A stretch of 64,000 nucleotides of DNA from Williamsia sp. DF01-3 (GTDB lineage Bacteria > Actinomycetota > Actinomycetes > Mycobacteriales > Mycobacteriaceae), in NCBI RefSeq assembly GCF_023051145.1, contig NZ_JALKFS010000005.1, forward strand, positions 3,985,733 to 4,049,732, read 5' to 3'. A program made the position numbers and the translations under genes. The stretch's first letter is position 1, and each line of letters starts with the position of its first letter. The notes beneath the pieces are model-generated. The model was not told the DNA's origin and did no database searches. It saw only the letters and a program-made list of their open reading frames with translations. Of this stretch, positions 48,549 through 57,402 are shown piece by piece.

Positions 48549-49232
48549 ATGACCACACCCACAACACAGGCTTTGGCGGACACCACCGAGACGGCGACGA
48601 GGGGACGCTGGCCGTGGGTGGGCGTGGCTGCCGGAATCGGCGCATTGGCAGCCACTCTGGCCTTCGATCTCCATCCCGAGTGGGACGAGAACACGCCCTA
48701 CAACGCGGACATTGTCGACGATGTCAGTAGCGGCAAAGCCCACGCATCGATCATCACCGGCTACCTCACTGTCGCCCTGCTCCTGGTGCTGGCCGCCGCG
48801 TGGAAGCGCCACGTCGAACCCCGCACCCCGTCGAGCACCGCAGCGCGCGTCGTCCCGCTCGGCTTCACCGCATCGGCGGGCGCCCTCTCCCTGGGTTATG
48901 GCTGGAAGGGCGCGATGGGTCTGTACAACGGCGGCTCCGAGGACGAGGCCTTCGACAAGTCGGGACTGTACGTGCTCTACGTTCTCAACGACTTCGGCTC
49001 GTTCATCGGATACCTCGGCGTCACGGTCGCTGCGGGCGCCGTCGCCTGGATGGCATTCGGCGAGCGTCTGGTCTCTCGCTGGATCGGGGTGGTCAGCGTG
49101 CTGGCGGTACTCCCCGTCATCGTCACCGTCGGCGCATTCGGGCTGCCCGGATTCCCGGGTGTAGTGAGCGGGGTCTGGCTGGTCATCGCGTTCGGTGGAC
49201 TCGCGCTGGGAAAGAGCACCATCAACCGGTGA
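48549..49232 (+). CDS. membrane protein divergent from the two-component system
   Basis: A 227-residue protein with about six helices (near 22-38, 68-86, 101-118, 142-168, 180-200 and 205-220) and a loop rich in acidic residues after helix 1. The start follows AAGGAG. No family recognised. Its divergent position makes it a possible target of the kinase/regulator pair. Confidence 0.82.
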   Translation: MTTPTTQALADTTETATRGRWPWVGVAAGIGALAATLAFDLHPEWDENTPYNADIVDDVSSGKAHASIITGYLTVALLLVLAAAWKRHVEPRTPSSTAARVVPLGFTASAGALSLGYGWKGAMGLYNGGSEDEAFDKSGLYVLYVLNDFGSFIGYLGVTVAAGAVAWMAFGERLVSRWIGVVSVLAVLPVIVTVGAFGLPGFPGVVSGVWLVIAFGGLALGKSTINR

Positions 49233-49294
49233 GTGAGGTCGTTCGGAACGAAAAGGGGTCTGAAAATCACTGTTCCTGACCGGGCGTAGAGTGA

Positions 49295-49340
49295 CCGGCG
49301 CCACACTGGTCCGTGAACCCATGGGTCAGGGTGGCGCCGG
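49295..49340 (+). repeat. strong hairpin upstream of cstA
   Basis: CCGGCGCCAC (49295-49304) and GTGGCGCCGG (49331-49340) form a perfect 10-bp stem; the 26-base loop contains a second palindrome, ACCCATGGGT. There is no T-run, so it is not a classic terminator. It could be a leader element of cstA or the end of the upstream transcript. Confidence 0.45.
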
Positions 49341-49405
49341 ATACAGCGCTTGCGGCAGACAGCAGGCGTGAATCCTCCTACCGCCCACAACGCACAGGAG
49401 CCACG

Positions 49406-51723
49406 GTGACCGTCACTCAGGAACGCGACCGAGATCCCCACATCGATCTCATCCGCACCGACCCCGACCTTCCCCCGTCGCCATCGTCGACCGAAGTCCG
49501 ATGACCGTCGGCAAACGCATCATGTTCGCGATCATCGCGATCATCGGGGCATGCGCCTGGGCGATCATCGCGTTCGTCCGCGGCGAGACGGTCAATGCGA
49601 TCTGGTTTGTCATCGCGGCACTGTGCACATACGTGATCGGCTACCGCTTCTACGCGCGCCTCATCGAGATGAAAGTCGTTCGGCCCCGCGACGATCACGC
49701 CACCCCGGCCGAAGTCCTCGACAACGCCCAGGACTACATGCCCACCGACCGGCGGGTGTTGTTCGGGCATCACTTCGCAGCCATCGCGGGCGCCGGGCCA
49801 TTGGTGGGCCCCGTCCTCGCCGCGCAGATGGGCTACCTGCCCGGAACCATCTGGATCATCATCGGCGCAGTGTTCGCCGGCTGCGTCCAGGACTACCTCG
49901 TGCTGTCGATCTCCACGCGGCGCCGCGGCCGCAGCCTCGGCCAGATGGCCCGCGACGAACTCGGTGACATCGGCGGCTTCGCGGCGATGATCGCCGTATT
50001 CGTCATCATGATCATCCTGATCGCGGTCCTGGCACTCGTTGTGGTCAACGCGCTCGCCGAGAGCCCGTGGGGTGTGTTCTCGATCGCGATGACCATCCCC
50101 ATCGCCTTGTTCATGGGCATGTACCTGCGATTCCTGCGTCCTGGACGCGTGTCTGAGGTGTCGCTGATCGGCTTCGTACTGCTGATGTTTGCGATCATCT
50201 CCGGCCGATGGGTCGGCGAGTCGAGCTGGGGCGCAGACATGTTCAGCCTCTCGCCGGTGTTCCTGAGCTGGGCCATCGTCATCTACGGGTTCGCAGCAGC
50301 GGTGCTACCGGTGTGGCTGTTGCTCGCGCCGCGCGACTACTTGTCCACCTTCATGAAGATCGGCACCATCGTGCTGCTCGCGGCGGGCATCGTGATCGCA
50401 CGACCGGTGATGCAGGCTCCGGCGGTCAGCGAGTTCGCACACAACGGCCAGGGTCCGGCCTTCGCCGGTGCGCTGTTCCCATTCCTGTTCATCACCATCG
50501 CCTGCGGCGCGCTGTCGGGCTTCCACTCGTTGATCGCCTCGGGTACCACGCCGAAGTTGCTGGAGAAGGAGAGCCAGGCACGCATCATCGGTTACGGCGG
50601 CATGCTGACCGAATCCTTCGTCGCCATCATGGCCCTGATCACCGCCTGCATCCTGAACCAGCATCTGTACTTCGCGATGAACGCGCCGAAGGCGTTGACC
50701 GACGGGACTCCGCAGGGTGCAGCCGATTACGTGAACGGCCTCAATCTTCCCGGGGATCCTGCCACGGCCGCACAATTCGAGCAGGACGCCAAGGCTGTGG
50801 GTGAGAGTTCGGTGATCTCCAGAACAGGCGGCGCACCCACGTTGGCGATGGGTATGGCCGACACGATGCAGCGCGCATTCGGCGGGGAGTCGTTGCGTTC
50901 CTTCTGGTACCACTTCGCGATCATGTTCGAGGCCCTGTTCATCCTCACCACCGTCGACGCCGGAACCCGTGTGGCCCGGTTCATGCTCTCGGATGGGCTG
51001 AGCAATGTGAAGGGCGGCAAGCGATTCAAGGATCCGTCGTGGCGACCGGGCGCGTGGATCTGCACCTTCATCGTTGTCGCGGCGTGGGGCTCGATCTTGT
51101 TGATGGGTGTCACCGACCCGCTCGGCGGCATCAACACCCTGTTCCCGCTGTTCGGTATCGCCAATCAGTTGCTGGCGGCCATCGCACTGACGATCGTGCT
51201 GGTGATAGTCCTCAAGCGCGGGCTGTTCAAGTGGGCGTGGATTCCCGGCATCCCACTGGCGTGGGACCTGATCGTCACGATGAGCGCCTCGTGGCAGAAG
51301 ATCTTCTCGAGCAACCCCGCCATCGGGTACTGGCAGCAGCACAGCGATTTCCAGAACGCGAAGGACAGCGGTGCGACCGCATTCAAGACCGCCAAGAACG
51401 TCGGCGAGATCGACGCCGTCATCCGGAACACCTTCATCCAGGGCACGTTGTCCATCGTGTTCGCGGTGCTGGTCCTGATCGTCGCCGTCGCAGCAGCGTT
51501 TGTGTGCGTGAAGGCTATTCGGGCAGGAGGACTGCCCACGACAGAGGACACCCCCGTGGAGTCGAAGAGGTTTGCCCCCCGCGGCCTGATCGCCACACCC
51601 ACCGAGAAACAGATCGAGCGGGAATGGGCCGAGTTCGAGAAAGCCGACAGAATCTCAACGGCGTCTGCCACGGGTGATCCGGACGGGCATGGTACGAGCA
51701 AGGGAGCGAGGCCGGCCCCGTGA
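49406..51723 (+). CDS. cstA: CstA, carbon starvation protein/pyruvate-type transporter (one frameshift near the 5' end)
   Basis: A membrane protein of about 770 residues with many helices. CstA-family proteins take up peptides or pyruvate on starvation. Reading from the ATG at 49501 loses the N-terminus. The GTG at 49406, behind AGGAGCCAC, opens a frame with IRTDPDLPP that ends at 49504; one extra C in the run 49472-49476 joins DLPP to VAIVDRSPMTVGKR, the N-terminal pattern of actinobacterial CstA. The rest (LIEMKVVRPRDDHATPAE, FGHHFAAIAGAGPLVGPV) is typical. The stop overlaps ybdD. Confidence 0.93.
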
Positions 51724-51914
51724 TGGACGTACTCCGCCGTGGCTCAGACGCGGTGCGCTGGTACGTGGGAGCGATGATGGGTGACAGCGATTACCAGCGC
51801 TACCTCGCCCATCACCGGGCGCACCACCCGGCCGATGTCCCGATGACCGAGCGCGATTACTGGCGTACCCGGTACCGCGATCAGGACCGGAATCCGCAGG
51901 GCCGCTGCTGCTGA
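51723..51914 (+). CDS. YbdD/YjiX-family small protein
   Basis: A 63-residue protein with the family pattern YVGAMMGDSDYQRYLAHHR and TERDYWRTRYRDQD. It nearly always follows cstA and may be an accessory subunit of the transporter. ATG at 51723 overlaps the cstA stop (TGATG); a GTG at 51720 is possible. It ends GRCC. Confidence 0.92.
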   Translation: MDVLRRGSDAVRWYVGAMMGDSDYQRYLAHHRAHHPADVPMTERDYWRTRYRDQDRNPQGRCC

Positions 51915-51918
51915 TCCG

Positions 51919-52449
51919 TCAGTCCGGCCGGGTGGCGAAGAAGCGGGCGAGTTGCTCGGTCCAATATCGGTCGTGTCGCTGTTCGACCGCTCTGCGGGTC
52001 ACCTGCCGGATCACAACGATTCCGCCTACGCCCACCAGCATCGCCAGTATCACCGCGGGTCCCACTCGTGGGATCGGTCCCCCGAAGGCAGCACCGGCCG
52101 GTGCCCAGTCGCCGTTCTCGTCGACGGGGATGTCGCGGTTGGTGCCCGCGGGGGTACCTGCCGGTACTGCGATCACACCGTCACGCCGTTGCGACTTCCA
52201 CTCCCAGTGCGCCCGGACCGCCACGGCCGGGGTACCGATCGTCTGGGCGGTGGCGGGCATGGCCGCCTCATCGGTCACCGCTCGTACCGCCGCCACCGGC
52301 TCGGCGATGGGCGACCGTTCGGCCATGTCCCACACCAGAACTCCCGTGAGCACCGACATCATGCAGGCGACCACCACGCACAGCGCCGACACTCGTCGTA
52401 GCCTTCGTTCGAACCGATCGACGGGGCGGCTCAGCAGATCCGGGGGCAC
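51919..52449 (-). CDS. Rv1733c-like two-helix membrane protein
   Basis: A 176-residue protein with membrane helices near 23-41 and 130-150 and an extracytoplasmic loop between, an architecture shared with the Rv1733c family of mycolata. GTG start. Function unknown. Confidence 0.75.
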   Translation of the reverse strand: MPPDLLSRPVDRFERRLRRVSALCVVVACMMSVLTGVLVWDMAERSPIAEPVAAVRAVTDEAAMPATAQTIGTPAVAVRAHWEWKSQRRDGVIAVPAGTPAGTNRDIPVDENGDWAPAGAAFGGPIPRVGPAVILAMLVGVGGIVVIRQVTRRAVEQRHDRYWTEQLARFFATRPD

Positions 52450-52495
52450 CTACTCGATTGTCGGGATATCGCGTGCAGGCGCAACCCGGGATCGA

Positions 52496-53590
52496 TCAAC
52501 GCCACGCGCCGCGCGTGTACTGCGGCGGGTAAGGGGCCTCTCGCCAGGTCAGACCCAGTTCGTGCGCCGCGCGCAGTGGCCACGCCGGCTCACGGAGACC
52601 AGCTCGTGCCAGCAGTACAGCGTGTGCGGACTCTGTCTCGAGGATCTTCTCTGCCTGCCCCGGCTCGGTGATCAGGCCGACCGCCGCAGTGGGAACACCC
52701 GACTGCTCGAGAATGGCCTTGGCGAAGTCGACCTGGTAGCCGGGGCCCACCGGAATGTCTGCCAGGACATTCCCGCCACTGGAGACGTCGATCAGGTCGA
52801 CTCCCAACGGTTTGACGAGTTCGGCCAGCCGAGCGCTGTCGTCCACCGTCCAGCCACCTTCTGTCCAGTCGGTCGCCGAGAGCCGCACGAACAGGGGCTT
52901 TTCGTCAGGCCACACACGGCGAACGGCTTCGACGACCTCGAGCAAGATCCGGGTACGGCCTTCGAAATCGCCGCCGTACTCGTCCTCGCGGATGTTCGAC
53001 AACGGCGAGAAGAACTCGTGGAGCAGGTACCCGTGAGCGGCATGGATCTCGACGACGTCGAAGCCGGCCTCATGTGCCCGGGACGCCGCGGCGGCAAAAG
53101 CATCGACAACGCCTGCGATGCCATCACGGGTCAGGGCCGACGGGGTGGTGTAACCCTCGAATGCAACAGCAGACGGGGCGCTGGTCACCCAGCCTCCGTC
53201 TGCATCGGCGATGCTGCCCTCGGCGTCGGCCATCGGGGCGTACGTCGAAGCCTTGCGGCCTGCGTGCGCCAGTTGGACGCCGATCGCCGAACCCTGGTCG
53301 TGCACGAAATCCACGATTCGACGCCACCCTGCGGCCTGTTCGTCGTTCCAGATGCCTGCGTCCTGGGGGCTGATCCGCCCGTCGGGCGTGACGGCGGCGG
53401 CTTCAGTGAGAATCAGGCCGAACCCGCCGGTGGCCCGGGCGCCGAGATGGACCAGATGCCAGTCCGTGGGCACGCCGTCTTCGGCGAAACAGCTGTACTG
53501 GCACATCGGTGCAAGCCAGATGCGGTTCGCGATGGTCAGATCGCGCAGGGTCAAGGGCGTGAAGAGTGCTGGTGTGGTCACGCCACACAT
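52496..53590 (-). CDS. old yellow enzyme, NADH:flavin oxidoreductase (YqjM type)
   Basis: A 364-residue FMN TIM-barrel enzyme that reduces activated C=C bonds. LAPMCQYSC near residue 30 carries the YqjM-type Cys; HAGRK, EIHAAHGYLLHEFFSP and VGLITEP bind flavin and substrate. ATG 53590 is chosen; GTG 53581 is an alternative. Divergent from the esterase gene. Confidence 0.92.
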   Translation of the reverse strand: MCGVTTPALFTPLTLRDLTIANRIWLAPMCQYSCFAEDGVPTDWHLVHLGARATGGFGLILTEAAAVTPDGRISPQDAGIWNDEQAAGWRRIVDFVHDQGSAIGVQLAHAGRKASTYAPMADAEGSIADADGGWVTSAPSAVAFEGYTTPSALTRDGIAGVVDAFAAAASRAHEAGFDVVEIHAAHGYLLHEFFSPLSNIREDEYGGDFEGRTRILLEVVEAVRRVWPDEKPLFVRLSATDWTEGGWTVDDSARLAELVKPLGVDLIDVSSGGNVLADIPVGPGYQVDFAKAILEQSGVPTAAVGLITEPGQAEKILETESAHAVLLARAGLREPAWPLRAAHELGLTWREAPYPPQYTRGAWR

Positions 53591-53717
53591 CAACCGCCGA
53601 GGCCAGGTGCCGATTCCGCGACCCACCCGACCGTGAGATAGGTCTCGCTGGATCATCAGCAAAATCTCACACGTTGCTGCAGGTTGAACACAGGTCCACG
53701 GTCTAATCTCGACACAG

Positions 53718-54599
53718 ATGAGTATTCAGATGAAAGCACTGTCGACGATGCTGAGGCTGAACGGGTTGTCCCTCACCAGCACCGCGGAGCGCGCACGCCG
53801 ACAGATCTACCGGCCCAAGAAGGTCGTGTCGCCTCCGGAACCGATGTACACCTCGCACATCGTCAAACGTCGGTCGATCGGCGGTTTCCGTAGCTACAGC
53901 GTCACCCCGCGTCGCGTCCGCCCCCAGACCACGGTGCTGTACTTCTACGGCGGCGCGTATGTCAGCGAGATCAGTGCCCAGCATTGGGCTTTCATCGCGC
54001 AACTGGCCGACGCCGGCATGCGGGTCGAGGTACCGATGTACGGGCTCGCTCCCCGCTACGACCACCGGGACGCCCTTCCGTTCATCACTGCGGTGTATCA
54101 GCGACTGGTGACCGAGCACCCCGGGTCGCCCATCGCACTGGTCGGCGATTCCGCCGGCGGCGGCCTGGCGCTGCTGATGGCACAGACCGCGCGTGACAAG
54201 AACCTGCGCCCGCCTCAGCGCCTGATTCTCATCTCACCCTGGCTCGACCTGTCCCTCAGCAATCCCGACATCGCTCGTGTCGAGCGTCACGACCCCTGGC
54301 TCAACCGGTCCACGTTGGACATGGCAGCACGGGTGTGGGCTCCCGACAAACCACTGACGCACCCGGAGGTCAGCCCGATGTACGGCGACCTCGGCGGGCT
54401 CGCCCCAACGACCGTGCACATCGGCACCCACGACATGTTGTACCCGGATGCCCTGCGATTCCATGAGCAAGCGAGCGCGGCTGGATCCGAAGTGGAGCTC
54501 AACACCTGCCCCTCCGGCCTGCACATCTACCCGCTGACGCCAACCCCAGAGGGCCGTGCCGCCACCCAGCTCATCATCGAGACGCTGCAGCTCGTCTGA
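53718..54599 (+). CDS. HSL-type alpha/beta-hydrolase (esterase)
   Basis: A 293-residue esterase of the hormone-sensitive lipase family. Catalytic S145 (GDSAGG), D239 (GTHDMLYPD) and H269 (SGLHIYP) are present. The oxyanion motif HGGG is changed to YGGA (77-80). No signal peptide. Start by first ATG; ribosome site weak. Confidence 0.9.
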   Translation: MSIQMKALSTMLRLNGLSLTSTAERARRQIYRPKKVVSPPEPMYTSHIVKRRSIGGFRSYSVTPRRVRPQTTVLYFYGGAYVSEISAQHWAFIAQLADAGMRVEVPMYGLAPRYDHRDALPFITAVYQRLVTEHPGSPIALVGDSAGGGLALLMAQTARDKNLRPPQRLILISPWLDLSLSNPDIARVERHDPWLNRSTLDMAARVWAPDKPLTHPEVSPMYGDLGGLAPTTVHIGTHDMLYPDALRFHEQASAAGSEVELNTCPSGLHIYPLTPTPEGRAATQLIIETLQLV

Positions 54600-54737
54600 C
54601 TTCGCCGCGCTGGGCGCATAACCGGCCGAACACGGTTTCGTCACAGCACGATGTCGCAGCGTGGCTGAAGTCTCGACCTCAACTTGAGCTGGATATGTTT
54701 GCCGCGACCTGAATGGTGAGTTGTGGCAAGGAGCGAC

Positions 54738-56198
54738 ATGCACGCGTGGGGGGCTCCGGCCGCTGAACCGATGGATTCGAGCACAAAACCGACAGCCGGG
54801 CGCCGTTGGGCACATGCCCGCCGCGTCGCGGTTCCTGCTCTTCTGGCTCTACTCGTCGTAATGCTCGCACCGGCGCCGTCCGCGCTGGCACAGTCGATCG
54901 TGCAGCCGGTGGCGGCCGACCCGACCGTGATCCGCGCGCAAGACGGCCGGTATTACATGTACGCCACCGCCGACGACTGGGGCGACGGCCAGGGCGAGCA
55001 CAACATGACCGTGTTCACCTCGTTCGACCTGGTGGACTGGAAGTACGTCGGCGATGTGTTCGACGAGGCGCCAGGCTGGCACCCACCCGGCAGACTCGCC
55101 TGGGCCCCAGACATCTCGGAGTCGAACGGCACCTATTCGCTGTATTACGCGCTCTACGACGAGAAGAACCCCTGCATCGGCTTGGCAACCGCACCGGGTC
55201 CGACAGGACCGTGGACCGATCTGGGCCATCCGGTGTTCTGTGCGCAGGACGTCGGCGTCGAGGGCACCATCGATCCATTCCTCTGGGACGACGGCAAGAC
55301 TAAAACAATGTTCGTCGGCAACTTCCACGGCGTGTACGCGATACCGCTCAACGCCGAGGGAAATGCTGCGGCCGGAGCCCCGGTACGGGTGGCCGACGAC
55401 CGGTTCGAAGGTCCCGAGATCATCTTCCGCGACGGCTACTACTACCTGTTCGTCTCGGCGGGCAACTGCTGCAACGGCGCCGACACCGCATATCGAGTTC
55501 TTGCGGGCCGTTCGCAGTCGCTCACCGGGCCGTACCTCGACCGCAAGGGCGACGACCTGAACGCCGGCGGTGGCGCGCTCATCCTCGCCGGCAGTCAGGC
55601 ATGGGCCGGCCCCGGCCACAACACCGTTGTCACCGACGACGCCGGAGCGGATTGGATTGTGTATCACGCCGTTCCACGCGATGACCTCGAATTGCCCAGT
55701 GGCGCCCAGCGACGTGAAGGGATGATCGACCGCATCGTGTGGGCCAACGGCTGGCCGGAGGTCGGCGACGGCTCGCCCGCATCGACGGGGCCGGCGTCTC
55801 CGCAGACCAAGCTGCCGGTGCAGGTCCGACTTTCCCCGGAGACACCGACCGAACTGCCCGAGGGCGGTGGCCCCCTGAACGCGAAGCTGATGGTCTCCGC
55901 ACCCGCCGACGCACCCTACGTCGGGCAGGTGTGGGTGGATGTGGTGCAACCAGGCAGCGCAACCGTCACAAGCGTTCTCGCACCGATTCCGGTGGACCTC
56001 AAACCCGGGCAGACGATGGAACAGACGGTCACGTACACGGTTCCACCTGAGGCCGCCGCCGGGATCTATGGCATCTTCGCCTATGCGGGCGCGACCGTCG
56101 ATGCGCCCGTAGAGTTCGGGACAGTCACGGCCACCAAGGCTGGGAACTCGGTCGGCAGTGGGCTCACCGGACTGTCGACGTCACTCGACAACGCTTAG
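54738..56198 (+). CDS. secreted GH43-like glycoside hydrolase
   Basis: A 486-residue exported protein; the ATG at 54738 follows AAGGAG, and the signal peptide ends near residue 52. A five-bladed beta-propeller of family GH43 is suggested by D61 (ADPTVIRA, general base), D179 (TIDPFLW) and E224 (FEGPEIIF, general acid). A beta-sandwich-like tail covers about residues 360-470. GH43 enzymes cleave arabinans and related furanosides, so arabinogalactan of the cell wall or plant arabinan are possible targets (inference). Confidence 0.87.
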   Translation: MHAWGAPAAEPMDSSTKPTAGRRWAHARRVAVPALLALLVVMLAPAPSALAQSIVQPVAADPTVIRAQDGRYYMYATADDWGDGQGEHNMTVFTSFDLVDWKYVGDVFDEAPGWHPPGRLAWAPDISESNGTYSLYYALYDEKNPCIGLATAPGPTGPWTDLGHPVFCAQDVGVEGTIDPFLWDDGKTKTMFVGNFHGVYAIPLNAEGNAAAGAPVRVADDRFEGPEIIFRDGYYYLFVSAGNCCNGADTAYRVLAGRSQSLTGPYLDRKGDDLNAGGGALILAGSQAWAGPGHNTVVTDDAGADWIVYHAVPRDDLELPSGAQRREGMIDRIVWANGWPEVGDGSPASTGPASPQTKLPVQVRLSPETPTELPEGGGPLNAKLMVSAPADAPYVGQVWVDVVQPGSATVTSVLAPIPVDLKPGQTMEQTVTYTVPPEAAAGIYGIFAYAGATVDAPVEFGTVTATKAGNSVGSGLTGLSTSLDNA

Positions 56199-56214
56199 AC
56201 CAACCGCCAGGGGC

Positions 56215-57294
56215 TCACGCAGGCGTGGGCAAGGTCATCCCCCGAGTGGCCATCACCTCCCGCAGGCGAGTGGGGTAGTCGGTGATGATCCCGTCTGCAC
56301 CCGCTTCGATCTGTGCGTCCATCACGGCGGGATCATTGATGGTCCAAGGGATCACGGCCAGCCCGGACTCATGCGCCCTGGACACGAAGTCCTCATCGGC
56401 CACCAGCGTGTAGCCCGCGGGCGGTACCTGTCCGTCGGGGTACGGGTTCACATATCCGGGCGACAACACCGTCACACCGTCGATCGATGAAGCCCCTTTG
56501 ATCACATCGCCGCCCACCGCGTCGAAGTCAACCGGGCCGAGCCACTGGGAATCCTTCTTCCAAGTGGTCTCGTCCCAGAGCGCCACCAACGGAATGCTCG
56601 GCTCGGCGTCGTGCACCAGCGGCAGTGTGCGCCAGTCGAAGCTCTGAATGCTGACCCGGTCAACCATGCCGGCCTCTTTCACCGCCGCCAAGGTGACGTC
56701 GACGAACTCCTCCGGTGTCGCCGAGTCTGCCCGTTTCTCCGCCTCGATCTTGGTCTCGATGTTGAACCGCACCGCGTCGGCGCCCCGTGTCTCGACGAGT
56801 GCGAACAGTTCTGGCAGAACCGCGATCTTGTTCCCGGCCACCGGCTGGGCTTCGGGGTAGCCGGCGAGCACCTTGTCGCAGTTGAGGGTCCGGATCTGCG
56901 GGAGGGTCAGATCGTGGACGAGGTCGCCGACGTACGGGAACTGCGGGTCGCCCGGCGTCGCCGCTGCGGTGTCCGCGCATTTGGTCTCGTCTATTTTCGG
57001 ATCGTGCCAGATGAGCGGCTGGTTGTCCTTGGTCAGCACGATGTCCAACTCGAGGGTGCTGACCCCGAGGGACAGCGCCCGGTCGAACGCATGCAGCGAC
57101 TCTTCGGTGTATTCGCCGCGTCCACCGCGATGTGCCTGCAAATCAAAGGATTTCGGCGACTCCGCTTCGGATGCCGATGGCACGGTCGACGCGCTCTCAG
57201 TCGAATCGGCCGAGTCGCTGCCACAAGCGACCAGTCCCACCGTAGCGACCATCGCGGCCATCGTTGTCGCCAAGAGATTCTTTCGCACACCCAT
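56215..57294 (-). CDS. glycerophosphodiester phosphodiesterase lipoprotein
   Basis: A 359-residue lipoprotein (lipobox LVAC, C24). The GDPD TIM-barrel motifs are present: AHRGG (H55, R56), LELDIVLTKD (E82, D84) and IWHDP (H97). It hydrolyses glycerophosphodiesters outside the membrane. The C-terminal GADGIITDYP is the usual family end. Single gene, convergent with the GH43 gene. Confidence 0.93.
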   Translation of the reverse strand: MGVRKNLLATTMAAMVATVGLVACGSDSADSTESASTVPSASEAESPKSFDLQAHRGGRGEYTEESLHAFDRALSLGVSTLELDIVLTKDNQPLIWHDPKIDETKCADTAAATPGDPQFPYVGDLVHDLTLPQIRTLNCDKVLAGYPEAQPVAGNKIAVLPELFALVETRGADAVRFNIETKIEAEKRADSATPEEFVDVTLAAVKEAGMVDRVSIQSFDWRTLPLVHDAEPSIPLVALWDETTWKKDSQWLGPVDFDAVGGDVIKGASSIDGVTVLSPGYVNPYPDGQVPPAGYTLVADEDFVSRAHESGLAVIPWTINDPAVMDAQIEAGADGIITDYPTRLREVMATRGMTLPTPA

Positions 57295-57402
57295 CCCATC
57301 ACCCTGTCGTCTGGTACCGCGAAAACCTAACGTACGGGCGGTTCCAGGGCTGGACGAGCAGAGCTGAGTTCATCTCCTGTTGGCGTCGAGTCCTACGCCT
57401 GG

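Noticed and set aside
49406-49504. Short frame before cstA as a regulatory leader peptide
   Set aside because: Its sequence IRTDPDLPP is the known N-terminal pattern of CstA; one added C joins both frames.
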